From: Termitomyces sp. T153
Lineage: Eukaryota > Basidiomycota > Agaricomycetes > Agaricales > Lyophyllaceae
DNA: 64,000 nucleotides
Direction of reading: 5' to 3'
Assembly (NCBI GenBank): GCA_018296165.2
Contig: JACKQL020000040.1
Span: forward strand, 248,001 to 312,000
Part shown: one piece after another, positions 1 through 12,541 of the stretch
How positions within the stretch are numbered: the first letter of the stretch is position 1
How the letters are laid out: every line of letters begins with the position of its first letter
Program-made: the position numbers and the translations under genes
Notes under the pieces: model-generated
What the model saw: only the letters and a program-made list of their open reading frames with translations
The model's database searches: none
What the model was told of the DNA's origin: nothing

Positions 1-1
1 A

Positions 2-3000
2 TTAACAACTCTTGCTCAGGGTGAAGTTCGTTTTCAAGCTCACGTCAATGGAAAGAACATAATACTCAAACTGCCGGACTGTCTTCATGCCCCAGATATT
101 CCAATCAACTTATTGTCAGTTGGGACCATGGTCGAGAACAACCTGACTCTTCTTTTTGAACATGAAGCCACATCGATTTTCTTTCCATCATCTTTTTGCG
201 AACTCCAAGGCGAAGCTATTCAAGGAACGATCCACAATAAACTCTTGTTCTTATACTGCGATTTTGTATTACCAGTCCATGACAACTCTGTAGCTTTTCC
301 TGCCCTTGAAACACCACAGACATCATTCTCAAGAGTCCCAATCACAGCTACTCTATGGCATCATCGATTTGGTCATCCTAGTCAAGATACAACTTGCGCA
401 GTTCTGACTAAGAACTATGCATCTGGGGTTGAATACGTTGGTCGTATAGAAGATGATCATTGCATTCCCTGTATTCTTGGTAAACAACCAGCTCGCCCTT
501 ACAACAATTTTAGTCGTCGTGCAAATGACATATGCAAATTACTGCACATGGACTCCTGTGGTCCATTTCCAGTACAATTTGCAAATGGACATTCACACCA
601 TTTCCACTCCATTCTAGACAACTTCTCTAATCTAGGGAGTACTGCGTTGCTCACCAGGCGGGATCAGGCCTGTGATTATTTCAAATCAACAATGGCTCAA
701 TGGGAACTTAAGTTGGGAAATAAAGTTCAAGCGGTACGTTGTGATGGTGCAAAGGAATTCATTCAGGGTAGCCTATGGGATTTTCTCAATGAATGAGACA
801 TTATTGTACAACTGACAGCGGCATATGCCCACCAACAAAATGGGAAGGCAGAAAGATATATTAGGACAATTGAAGATACAGCTCAAACGTTGATGGCAGA
901 ATCAGGCTTACCCATGTCTTTCCTAGGTGACGCAATTCTCACTGCACAATATCTTCAAAATCAATTACCAACATCTACCCTACCAACACTTGTAACACCA
1001 TTTGAAGTCATGGAAAATTCCAAACCCGATTTATCACATCTTTGAGTATGGGGTTGCCAGTGTTTTGTCCTGCATCCTAAAGAAACTCGCCAAAAAGGAG
1101 ACACACGTAGATTTGAAGCAATATTTGTAGGATATGATCAAGATTGAATAGGCTGGCGTGTTTGTGATATGAACAGTCGATACTTCTTTTCAAGAGATGT
1201 CGTATTCAACGAATATATCCATGGTTGCCTGAAAACTTCATCATCTTGAACACGATCTCAATCTCCGAATTGCACCTCAAATCCACAAGATACATTACTC
1301 GAATCATCCCTTCCCATCCGTTCTCAATCTGTATCCCCCACAATACCACATTCTGACCAACATATTGAATCTCAACAGTCATCAGAATCGAATCACTCTT
1401 GACCTAAACGAATGATAAAACACACACCTGCAGGCCAAGCTTTCATAGAAGAGATAGCCCAACAAAATGAAAAACTCACACATCTTTGAGCAAATCACCA
1501 ATCTTGACTCAATCCTCATCAAGGACTATCAGCAATCCTCAACATAAATGCCTTGATGACAACTGCTAACTTCTCCAATTCTATTGATGATTTAACATCA
1601 CTGGGAGTACCTATCCTTTCAGATTATAAAGCTTATGTTACTCATGGACCTGACCCCCTTCGTTTTTGGACACCTCAACAATACGATCTTACCAAAGCGC
1701 CAGAAAACTACTACGAAGCAACACCTCGTAGTGATGCTCACATATGGCAAGCGGCGATGGAACGTGAAGTTGAAAGTCTTTGTGCCCAAAGGGTTTTCAC
1801 ACCTGCAGATCTCCCACTGGGTCGAAAAGCAATTGGAGTAAGATGGGTATATGCTCACAAATACAATCCAGATGGTTCATCAATTGCAGGGAAAGAGAAA
1901 GCTTGTTTAGTTGCACAAGGTTTTAGCCAACGCCCAGAAGACTATGGATCTACATACGCTCCGGTCGCCAAAATGACGAGTATTTGAATCACTCTGGCAT
2001 ACGCTGCACTACATGACCTCGAACTTTTTTGTTTTGATGTCAAGACTGCATTTCTCAACGCCCCTCTAACGCACAAGATATATTTAAAACAGATACCTGG
2101 TTTTCCTGACTCCAACCCAAAGAAAGTAAACCATGCTTTATGTGCTCTATACAGACTCAAACAAGCGTCTCACAAATGGTACGCAATCTTGCATGAGAAA
2201 CTAGAGGCTTTAGGTCTAACCAGGTGTAATGTGGATCATGGAGTCTTTTTTGGTCGATTCACATCCCCTCCTCATGCATCAATACCCATGCTGGAAAACA
2301 GTAACAAACTTCTCATTGTACTTTGCATCCATGTCAATGACGGTCTCAATGCCACGAATTCGATTCCTTTGTACAATTGGATTGTTTCTGAGCTCAACAA
2401 ACACTTTGAAGTCAAGGATACAGGCCCAATCAATCTATACCTGGGAATTTGAGTTGACCGGGATCGAGTGAACAGAAAACTGTGGTTATCGCAGAAAGGT
2501 TTCATTTTGGATCTACTCAGCACATACAAACTGCTTGATGCCTCACCTCTCTCACTCCCGCTTCATGGAAATATACATGATCTACCTGATCCTCCTCCTA
2601 ACTCAATACCCGACGTACCTGATGAAGAGATTACCGTTCACTATCAACGCTTGGTTGGATCAATCTTGTACCTCAGTCTCTGTACACGACCGGATCTAGC
2701 TTTCACGGCAATGTCACTAGGGCAATATAATTCCAACCCGACTTGAGCTCATCTACTTGTGGCAAAACGTGTATTACGATACATATCTGGGACATGAGAT
2801 TATGCCTTGGAATATAACTTCACACATCCATTGCCGGATCCGCCTACAAGATTAATCCTTCCAGCAGATTTTGGGGTTGTCGATGCCAATTGGGCTTCGG
2901 ATGCGAATACTCGACGAAGTGTTTCAGGATATGCTTTCTTCCTCTACTCAAGTCTGGTGTCTTGGTCTTCAACGAAACAGAAAACAGTTGCTTTATCATC

Positions 3001-3337
3001 AACGGAGGCAGAATATATGGCCTTATCCCATGCAATTTGTGAAGCCATTTCTATCAGGTTTCTACTTACATCCCTTGATCTTCCCGTTCCTTGACCTCTA
3101 CAGATTTTCTGTGATAACAAAAGTGCTCTCAACATTGCGAATTCAGAGTTGACGACATCAAGGTCAAAACATATAGATATACGCTATCACTTTATACGTG
3201 ATCAATTAAAGACTGGTTCCTTCTCGGCTTCATGGATCTCAACTTCTGACATGATTGCTGATATCTTGACAAAGGCTCTACCAAAAGCTCTACACTACAA
3301 ATTCGTACCCACACTCAGACTTGTTTCTTGTTCATGA
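2..3337 (+). pseudogene. Ty1/copia retrotransposon pol, 5'-truncated by window edge
   Basis: One reading frame runs from base 2 to the terminal stop at 3335-3337 with no indel. Domains in order: end of the protease region, GAG-pre-integrase (WHHRFGHPS), integrase core (DSCGPF; CDGAKEF), reverse transcriptase from about 1690 (GVRWVYAHKYNPDG; FDVKTAFLNAPL), and RNase H from about 2880 (STEAEYMAL; DNKSALN; SKHIDIRYHFIRD). The frame contains twelve premature stops, all TGA, at 794, 1043, 1145, 1247, 1400, 1487, 1505, 1985, 2450, 2744, 2795 and 3092. Several sit where the family has Arg, as expected for CGA to TGA. The RT box that is usually YVDD reads HVND, so a catalytic Asp is lost. Gag and the 5' LTR lie left of the window. 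Normally these proteins act in cytoplasmic particles to copy and integrate the element; this copy should be inactive. Confidence 0.93.
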
Positions 3338-3377
3338 TTTCTTTTCTCACACGTACTCTCTACATCGCTGATGGGGT

Positions 3378-3900
3378 TGTGTTAGCCCTATAGGTCAATA
3401 GTCAGCTCCTACTCAATCACATGTTATCAGTGTTACGCTTTGCACTTGTGTCACACTACTCCCTCAGTTGTTTCCTCCATCTTGTGGACGACTCTGAGGG
3501 AGTAAGTGTTATTCTTTTGCTACTATACTTAGTTCTACTAACGCGTTCTACTTAGTTACATTCTTTTGTTGTCACTAGGTATGCATTAATCTCAGTTGTT
3601 TCCTCCATCTTGTGGATGACTCTGAGGGATTACATTCTTTTGTCATCACTAGATCAGTTTTTCAGTGCCAGGCCAGCACCACTTGATTGATATAAAGATA
3701 CATCTTTTCGTCGGCTGACGTCCAAGTTGGTTCAAGCTTTCCAGTGGCAGTCGTATTGCTTCAAAAGTTGCAGAAATTACGGCTGGCTATTCATGTCAGT
3801 TGTGAATAGTGATCGCTATTTAGTAAATATTTGTACTCCTTCCTAATAGAGACATAATTGAAGCTCTGCCCAGGTTCAAATCATTGATGTGTCTACTACC
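3378..3900 (+). repeat. candidate 3' LTR of the copia element
   Basis: A purine-rich stretch (GATGGGG) just after the pol stop is followed by TGTGTTAG, the usual layout of a polypurine tract and LTR start. The region holds AT-rich promoter-like sequence near 3690. The 5' LTR is outside the window, so identity cannot be checked. The right end is not resolved; about 3900 is a guess. Confidence 0.45.
3458..3503. repeat. perfect 10-bp inverted repeat within a duplicated 45-bp motif
   Basis: ACTCCCTCAG at 3458-3467 is the exact reverse complement of CTGAGGGAGT at 3494-3503. The same core (CTCAGTTGTTTCCTCCATCT and the following GTGGA-GACTCTGAGGGA) recurs at about 3591-3630. This may be a regulatory or structural repeat inside the copia LTR/UTR. 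Confidence 0.6.
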
Positions 3901-4014
3901 ATATGCCACTGTCGTGTGCTGAACCTTTGGATTGAAGAACTAGCTGTGTCTCTCTCTCTGCTTGTCTTCCTAGACTAGGCTCCTTAATATACTTGCTTCT
4001 TCATTATCTTTTTT

Positions 4015-7000
4015 ATGTCTGGAAACAAGTTGACCTTTGAGTTCATGCACTTTTCACCTGCTGTTGAAGAGCATGAGCACTCAAGTTCTCTGCCTGCTAA
4101 GCAAAAGCTTGGGAGACCTGTGGGCTCTAGAAACATGAAAAAATGATGTATTGAAGATGAACAGGATGATACCAAAAAGCGTGGACCTGGAAGGCCTCGA
4201 GGTTCTGGGCCAAAGCAGCATGCTCAGGCCAAAGCAACTGCTCTTTCACAGAGTAGAAATATAGCTTGGATACCAGGGGTACCTTTGGTAAGTTTTTTAC
4301 CTTTAATTTGCAATGAAACACGCTCTCACTTTAAACAGAAAATCCCTGGTACAATTCAGAACCAAGTATCATCCCAGGACACAGATAATACTGTATCAAT
4401 TTCGGATTCTCTTACATCAGATCAATTTATTACTTCTTCAGATGAAGTACCTCCTTTGAACGATGGCTGATCTGCCATTAATTGTGTTCGAGACCATGTT
4501 GATGCAGATGCAGAGCTTCAGACCATCCTGCTCCATAATTTACCTGCAGATTTGCCAAATGACAGCATTCACACCATCACTGATGATGTTGATGATAGTG
4601 GGAACCTGTGTTCCTTTGCTTCAGAAGGCCTGGGACCTGATGAAATTGAAGGTGATGATGACAAGGCTGAGAATGGCATGAATAGTAATGGTGACTCCAA
4701 GAATCGGCGACAACCACATCCATCATGGTTCCAGAAAATATTCCAGAGTATTACTGAAGAGCTAACTAAGGATCGTAATGGATTGTCGGGTTGCTCGCAT
4801 CACTATACTGCTGGTATATTCTGGCTCCCTTGCCAAGCAGTATGGTTCCACCTCAGTAAGCAAAATCTCAGGCCAACCAATATTTTTCTTCCGAAGTTCT
4901 TTTACTGGGACCCACTGGACCTTCCGAAGGAGTCAGGGATACCATGCCCTACCTGTGGCCATGCTCTCATACATCATGGCTTTGTTGATTGCCCTCGCCA
5001 AGTAGTTGACATTGACACATGTTTCTGGTTGATTGGGGCCCTGTATTGCTGTTGAATGAATAGTATGGGTGGGTGTGGGAAGATATTCCAAAGCTGGGAT
5101 TTCCGTATACTGGACAAGTTACCTCACCCACTTGCTGCCAAATTTCCTGCTAAGCTGACCTGGCGCAGTGCTCTGTCATGGAGAGCATTTGGAATTCTTT
5201 GTTCATGCATCCAACATAGCATGGGAGCCAGTGAAGTGGCTGAAATGTTCCGAATGCAGCATCTTCAATGCTATAATGAAATTAGACTGCAGTACCTCCA
5301 CACTAAGGCCGCTCACATCCACCTTCCCCATCAACACTATGAACCATTCCTTTCATTTGAAGACCAGTCTGATAATGGCTTTCATGGATTCACACCAAGC
5401 AGCCAATGGCTCTGAGATGTCTACGATGATGTCATGGAAGGCCATTGTGACACCCTAAACCAACATACTGCTATGCTTCCTGGACATGTATGTGCAATTG
5501 ATCATAGTCACAAGGTACTACAACTCTACTGTTTTGAGATATGTCAATTAAATCATGTTTTAGATTGCGAAACATATTTTCAAAGTCAACAGTGTTTCTA
5601 TATTCACTGCTCTCTTAACAGTAACAAATGAAAATGGTGAAATTCGTGTCTGTCTTTTTGTCGCAACAAAGTCACATTCTCAACATGCTGAGGTACTTTG
5701 AAATATGTCATGAGATTTGACTCTCTACAGACACTCTCAGTCTGAGCTATTCTACACTGATAATATGCAAGATAAAGGCATGCTTGAGCACATTTTTACA
5801 TCATTACTGGATAAAGTCACTCCAATCAAAAAGTATTCACACCTTCCAAATTTCTCCCTTCCTCATTCATGTACACCACAAATCTTAAACTCAGCATCGG
5901 AAATCAACAATGCCATTTGTGGCATCCTTAATGACCTTCCTACACCATCAGAGTCACAATTGGGAGGAAAGATAGTTGTTGGATTTGATTCAGAGTGGAA
6001 TATGGATACATCATTGTCAGGACACATTGTTGGGCATGGTCCACCTGCAGTAGTGTAGATTGCCTATAAGAATCAGGTCTTCATCCTCCAGGTATAGTGT
6101 TTTTTCAAGGTTATTCATTGTACTAAGCTTACTTTGACCATAGATTGGAGAAATGCTCTCTCAAAAGAAATTGCCATATGAGTTGCTCAACTTTCTAAAA
6201 GATCACCGAGCGATAAAAGCAGGCCGGCTGGTAAATGGGGATCTCCATCAGCTTGCCATTGCAGCAGGAGAAGATCTGGACACATTCCAAGGTGGACTTG
6301 ATCTTGCCTCATTTGCTAAGCAATGACTCCTCATTACTAATGCTGGCATATCTCTTGCAGAATTGACTGCAGTTATCCTAGGAAAATGTCTTTCTAAGAA
6401 TTGGACAGAACATATCTCGAGCAACTGGAGTGACCAAGAACTGACAGCTGATCAGACTCAGTATGCTGCATGCGACACTTATGCATGCCTATGTCTATTC
6501 CACAAGATATCCAAGTCTTCAGAGTCAACACCACTATCCCTCACATCAAAACTAACAGAATCAATTGGACAACCTGTTCTCATCATGACAACTGATAACA
6601 AAAAGATTGCAGCACGTGGCACCATTTCAAAGGCAATTATCCATTCCTCATTTGACAATATCAACCTCACACCTACACAAATTGTTGTTTCCGTACATGA
6701 GGTTAATATACCTGCCACCATTATGACTCAACATCAATGACAGCCACTATCAAGTATGGGATCTGTCCCATTTGATGTGGTAGTGCACCACTCACATATC
6801 TGGACACTTGATACTGTTTCAGAACATGACTCCCAGGCCCTCGTTCAATCAATCTCAGCATTGCTTCCTCATTCATTGCCACTTATGGGTAATTCTACAG
6901 TAAATTCTCAAGATTCAGATTCATTTCAAGTCAATCCAGACTTTTTGGACCCAATGGCCAGTGAAACTAGTCCCAGTGATGACACAGCACCAATTGGTGA

Positions 7001-8957
7001 ATTACTGAGCAGTAACTCAGACTTGGACAGTACTAATCACACATCTGAGCCATCTCTCAATAACTCACAGATCTTTGAAGGCAGAGATCCTCATAGTGTC
7101 AGTCTTGGTTGTGAAACTTTGAGACCACGTAATCTGGAATCCAATTCCTTCATCTGTAGCAGAGTTCTGAAAGATGTATTTCATGTTTTCAATATGCTGT
7201 ATATCTCACAGACTCATGGACTTCATGTTGCCTTTGCTCAAACTCTACATGATGCACCGTTTGTACCTCATCCAGATGACAAGGCACACATTGAGTCATG
7301 GTTGAGAATGCAGGACCTTTCTTGGGATGACATGCTATGGTTTAATCCAACTTGGTTATGGCAGCGATGCAGGCACACTATTCCTCCACCTGAAATCCTT
7401 TTTCTATTGGGTCATGATGTCTTCATGACTTGGGATGCTCTCAAAGATGCAAGGATGCAACTTCCATTGTTCAATGACAGTGCATGGAAGACTGCTAAAA
7501 ACATTCTTGAGCTAATTCGAAATGGATTAATTTCTGACCTGCCATACATTATTGGTCTTGACACAAATGGACTGCCCATTTATTGTTGCATTTGGGGCAC
7601 TAATTTGGTTGAAGGAGGTGTACACACACACCTGCATACAATGCTTTCATCTTGTGGTGCCTCTGTTTGTCATATGATGACTTGTCTCCTGGATTTCATT
7701 CTTTGTCACAATCTCTTAATGAGTGCATTGTGTCACTGGTATTGAGCTAACTCATACATTTTGCAGGTGGGAACATTCAACACAACTGGCAAAAAATATA
7801 TTGGCCATGATTCAATTTGGCTTCTTAATGAGATCCAGGAACTTGAAATCACACTTACAACAGCTCATCCTTTGACATCACTGTTAGAGTTGTCATTTGT
7901 CAATGAGAACCTGTATCAGCAGGCAACTGAAGCAATGGGAATAATGTCAATGCTGGCATCACTTCAAGTTGAGGCTGGAATGCTTGAGTTTGTCAAAAGC
8001 ACTGATGCAGCACAAAAACAGGCCTACCTGGCAAAGATGCAGGGTACACAAAGACCAATACTTCCTATCAACACTGTTGCTGAGCAAAATTTATTCAATC
8101 AGCTGATGCAAGAATGTGATGATTTTTGTTCTTTGACAACATCAATTAAACTATCAGCGGTCAAAATTTGGAATCACTATGCTGAGGCTGAAGATGATAT
8201 CTACTACAAGGTGAGTTTTTATGTATGTACATCACAACTTAACTAACAAGGCCTCAGCTCGAAGAACACCTTACCTCACATTTTAAAGGTGATTGGAAAG
8301 ATGTCACAAATTTGATTCACTCTGTGTGCCAGGCATTGGCATCTATCAATCCACTTCAGAAGTACCTTCATAACCCAGAATGATTGAAAGAAATTGTCAA
8401 TGTTCCTGCTGCAACAATGTCTGTTCATTCTGTGACACAAGGCTTTCAGTGCCTACAACTGTCTGAAAGCAGCATGTAAGTTTGTATCTTGATTTCATTG
8501 TCAAATATTCTAATGTTTCAATTTGCCCTAGTAGCTGCCCTCCAACAACTGATATGCAGCTATCACAACCACCCAAGACTCCATCAAGTTTAAGTGAGTC
8601 AAACACAGTCGTAGCACTACACAATTTTGCATCAGCAAATCACATGAGTATCAACACTGCTGAAGCAACGTTACCTTGAGTAGACAACGGGTCAAAGAAT
8701 CTTTACCAGAACAATCAACTCAAAACCCAGATTGAAAATCAAGAGGATGTCCACAGTGCAAAGGTGAGGATTGCAATGGAAGGCAAGCATGGTATCGGTG
8801 CCAGCACAAATGCCAGGACTGTCAAACCCTCAGTGTTGCTGATTGTGTAGGTCAAAGCTCAGCAGCACTACACAAACGTCGGTGTGTTCCTGCATCAGAT
8901 ATCAGGCTCACAAATGCAGCAAAGAAGGTGATAGATGCAATAACACAATGTAATTGA
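4015..8957 (+). pseudogene. DDE-transposase-like protein fused to an RNase D-type 3'-5' exonuclease (decayed)
   Basis: A multi-exon gene starting at ATG 4015. Modules in order: two AT-hook-like motifs (LGRPVGS; GPGRPRGS, about 4110-4210); an acidic linker; a Cys/His region (CPTCGH, HHGFVDCPR) at 4780-5050 that I associate with the fungal DUF6729 type; a DDE-like core with candidate Asp residues in IDHSHK (about 5500) and FYTDN (about 5755); a DEDDy exonuclease with DSEW (about 5990) and YAACDTYA (about 6460); a distal domain with GTNLVEGGVH (about 7600); and a Cys-rich tail near 8730-8850. In-frame TGA codons at 4144, 4468, 5053 and 5413 sit where CGA Arg is likely. One TAG near 6056 looks like CAG to TAG. 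Intron 1 is 51 nt. The substrate is unknown, and the family name comes from memory and is not searched. Confidence 0.7.
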
Positions 8958-10283
8958 TTTTAGCTACATATGGACATGTTCTTCTGATACACATAGTCAT
9001 TCTCATGTATGTTATGCAAAGAAAACTTATCTTCTTGTCACCCATCCTTCATTAAGCTCAACAAATTCTTTTGTCCATTGATTCCTTCAACCAAAGGTCT
9101 GAAATCAAGCAGACTCGAACCGAGAACCCATAGTGGGTGGAGTAGGAGCAAGAAGATAGCGGAGTATGCAGAAACATGCAGTAGGAGTCCTAAGTTGACC
9201 CAAGTGCATTGTCGATGTAGGTGTCGCCCTAATTTGTCAATTTAGAGTCGCTACTTGCTAAATGACAGCTGGCAGCTGTTGTTGAAGCCATTGTCGACCG
9301 GCAGAATCCGTAAGATAGTGACCTAAAAGGGATTTTGAACTGATTTGGACATTATAGCAGACATCTCAAGATAGATCATATTCCAGCACACCGCCGGCAT
9401 ATTGTTCCACAGCTGAATCAAGGAGTAACAGAGAGGTGAATTCAAATCTCCCCTCTCTCTTTTTTCTTTCTTCCCTTTTTGGAATTGAATTAATTATTTT
9501 TATTTATGCCACTGACACCAGTACCGAGCCGAAATTACGGCCTTACTGGCTCGTGATAATAATTTGTCAGAGTTTCCTTCGGGGTTTTCAATCAAAACGG
9601 TTTGTTTTCAATAATATTCGATTGGCAATCAACAATAGTGATCGGTAATACGGCCACAATCAATATAATTGAAACCCCTCCTGCGACTTGTGCTTGCCCT
9701 GGCCGATTGGGAATCTGATTGCCGATTCGCCGGCAACAAATTCGCCCCGATTTCCGACCAGACTCCCAATCCGTCCCAATCAAACAATTGATTTTCTTGG
9801 TCTCCTTCGAGTTTTCTCGGATTTTGCCGTTTGTGGAAAACCGTGACATTAGTTTTAATTATTTTATTATTCATCATGCCAGTGTGCATATGTAGCCTGT
9901 TGATGTTAAAGTTCGTGAACCGAAAGACTTTGAAAGTAGAGTACATCAGAGAAAACTGAACACCTTAGGATGCATGGAATATGGCACATACCATGTTAGC
10001 CAAATGGATGGTCGTGAGTGCCTCATTGTGGATACTATGAATTACATCACTGACACTAAGTGGATAACTCTCCAAGTTTCGAACAGTTTTACTTCACCAC
10101 AGTTTAGCAGTGGGATTTCATCTTTTTGCCAAGTATCAGGAGCACGATGTTGCCTGCAGCATTGCAGGACTTTCTATGTGCTAAACGTCAATCCATCTTC
10201 AATGATTCAACCCATTCTTAGATGATTGTTGAAGGCCTAATCAGTTACATCAATTATAATACTACACCAAGATAAGTTAGAGT
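8958..10283. other. intergenic region, no supported gene
   Basis: No convincing reading frame. There is an imperfect inverted repeat, GATTGGGAATCTG at 9705-9717 against CAGACTCCCAATC at 9759-9771 (one mismatch), within a stretch flanked by AT-rich sequence (9480-9510 and 9850-9880). This could be a MITE remnant, but its ends are not resolved. CpG content recovers from about 9.1 kb onward. Confidence 0.5.
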
Positions 10284-12541
10284 CTATGCAACTTTCCAAG
10301 TCCAGATTGGGCCAAGAGGATCAGCACTAGTGCTGGAGATTCAATTCAGGATGGTATCAAAGATTGATAGCATTTGTACATACTGATTTGCACCTGTCCA
10401 CATACCCAGCATACCTACAACTGATCCAATAGAACCTATTTGAATACCTTCGGTAGACCACTCAGGTTTATCTTCATTATGGTGGAATGACGTCTGTATA
10501 TCAATCCATAAGTAATCGTTTAGAGAGTATTCACGACATGGATTACCAAACTCCAACGAATAGCTCCATCTCTAAGCATCCTCACAGTACCTCTAATTAT
10601 TCGTGTATTATGTGTCCCCGGATCATCATGAGGTCCGCGAGATACACCTTCGACGTGGATGACGGGCAATTTCCACACTGGAGCATCCAGGTCTTGAAGC
10701 TCCAGTGGGGAAAGGTTTGGTTCAGGTGGTTTTGAATACCCGACTATTCGTAGATCCGTTGGAAAGAAGTTGATCGTTTCGCTCATGTCATCACCGTTGA
10801 AACCGTTAAGCTGAAACTTGGTCATTAAGCACACGCTGCAAGCATGGTAGAGACGCTCACGTTATGCACTATAAAGTTGTTTTTTCGATTTCAACGAGGT
10901 CAAATCATGCCGTATGAAAACGAATCTCACAAAGTAAAGCGTGATAATCAAGCCAGCAGACAACTCGCCTGATCGGACATATTCATCACCGTGTAAATGA
11001 AGGACTCGAAAGGCTTACACCCAGCGGCCAGCAACTCCCGCCCAGTCCCATCCCTGTGTCCAATCGATCTCAGTGGCTTTGCCTTTCCCTTTGCGACCCG
11101 ATTTTTGAGGCATGGTCTTAACTGGAGAACTACCAAATTCCTCTACTGCTTCTGGCTTTACCCAAGTCTTCTCCCAGAATGCCGGTGCACCACCCATCCT
11201 GCCAAAATCCAAGGACGCGAGCGCGTCAATAAGAAGAGGTCCCGTCAACTCCGCCAGTTCCTGAGCAGGCTCATTTACGACGAGGACCTCCCGAAGATTC
11301 ATCTCGACGAGAATGCGTGCTGCAGCAAGGTAAGTGTAATCGGGCTTCGCCTCATGAGGGTTCGGCATCACGAACTTAGGGTCAAAACGACGGCGAGCAA
11401 AAGGGAAGATTAGGAAATCTTCGTCCTCATCGTCATCCTGGTCATCTTCGGCGGGTACGAAGTCCTCGTCTTCAGAATCGCTCGGTTCTTCCTCGACGTT
11501 GCTGAGCGTATACCGGGACAGCTCCTGCTCAAAATCAGGGAATGTAGAATGTGATTTTTGTTTAGCACCAGCGTCGCTAAGTGACCCTCTTGCCGGAAGG
11601 AATGGTCCCCAAAACCGTTCTGGATGAAGGTATCGAAGATTGTAGACCTTACTTCGAGCGACCTGACGAACAGCGAGACTCTGATCTTGGATAGACTGCA
11701 ATGCTTTCCAAGTCACGCCGGGTTCTCGACTGGCCATTACGGGAACAAAGCCCCTTCGAAAGACGAGCTTATGGAAGAGCTGACCTTCTTCTGAACAAGC
11801 GCCCCAGTTGTCTGCAGTCACCTTGAGTGGCTTCAACGGCTGATGTCCTGCAAGCAAATAATTTTTGAAAAGAATGGGGGGATATCCGCTTTTGAGAATT
11901 TCGTCAACCCATTTTGAATTGCGTGATATGAACTCGGGTGGGTAGGTGTAAGACATACGCAAAGTCACTATCGGAGGAAACGTAGGGGCTCGTGTCATGG
12001 CCTCAATCTGATGTGAAGGAAATGGTGCAGCCATTTCCAGTACATTGATCAGTGTCTCAAGAGCTGTTGTGAGAGTGAATGAGAAACCCGTTGAATTATC
12101 CTGAAGATTTATTAGAGATAAAAATTATCTGGATAGTCCCAGATAAGTCACCTCGTTAGAATCAGAATCAGAAAACAAGTCAAGCAGTTCGGGATTGATT
12201 TGACTAGACTTGCGGAATAATCTCGCGGCGTTCATCCTACGTTGAAACTCCCCAGCCCAGTCGAAAGCAACATCTTCGTCGCCCTCTCCAGGACCAGTCA
12301 TCGTTGCATTCAAAAGAAGCTTCAAAACCGACCTTGGGTCGTCAAAAGTGGTTAAAAAGATTTCTCGCCATAGGTGATGGTCAGCCGAGTAATAGACAAA
12401 ATGATGGAAATGCCGACAACTACTGCCGAATGCAGCAATAGCGGAAGGGAACCCTCGAGCTGCAGCTATTACAAGGGCCTCCTCAATCAGCTCTAGAGGC
12501 AAAGCAAAAATCTTAGGTGCGGGCTGTGAGAAGGGATACAT
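10284..12541 (-). CDS. F-box protein with a basidiomycete-type C-terminal beta-rich domain
   Basis: My seven-exon model joins 12541-12152, 12064-11019, 10968-10931, 10868-10861, 10810-10547, 10493-10384 and 10332-10284. It totals 1905 nt, giving 634 aa. The N-terminus has an F-box-like segment (LPLELIEEALVIAAARG; CRHFHHFVYYSADHHLWRE), which in this class binds Skp1 of an SCF ubiquitin ligase. The middle is acidic (DSEDEDFVPAEDDQDDDEDE). The C-terminal half carries DAPVWKLPVIHVEGVSRG, GTVRMLRDGAIRWSL, EGIQIGSIGS, MWTGAN and the tail DPLGPIWTWKVA, a block I recognise from many mushroom F-box proteins. The target is unknown. Exon 4 is only 8 nt; it restores the frame and gives the motif HALLLHN. 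Reading the two largest open frames separately would split this gene in two. Confidence 0.82.

Noticed and set aside
2..3337. TGA used as an Arg codon in the whole organism
   Set aside because: Genes such as the GH51 and the sugar transporter end with ordinary TGA stops at the family C-terminus, so a general recoding is not tenable; kept only as a weak element-specific alternative.
9108..9135. GACTCGAACCGAGAACCC looks like the T-arm of a minus-strand tRNA
   Set aside because: The flanks do not pair as T-stem, anticodon arm or acceptor stem; no cloverleaf can be drawn.
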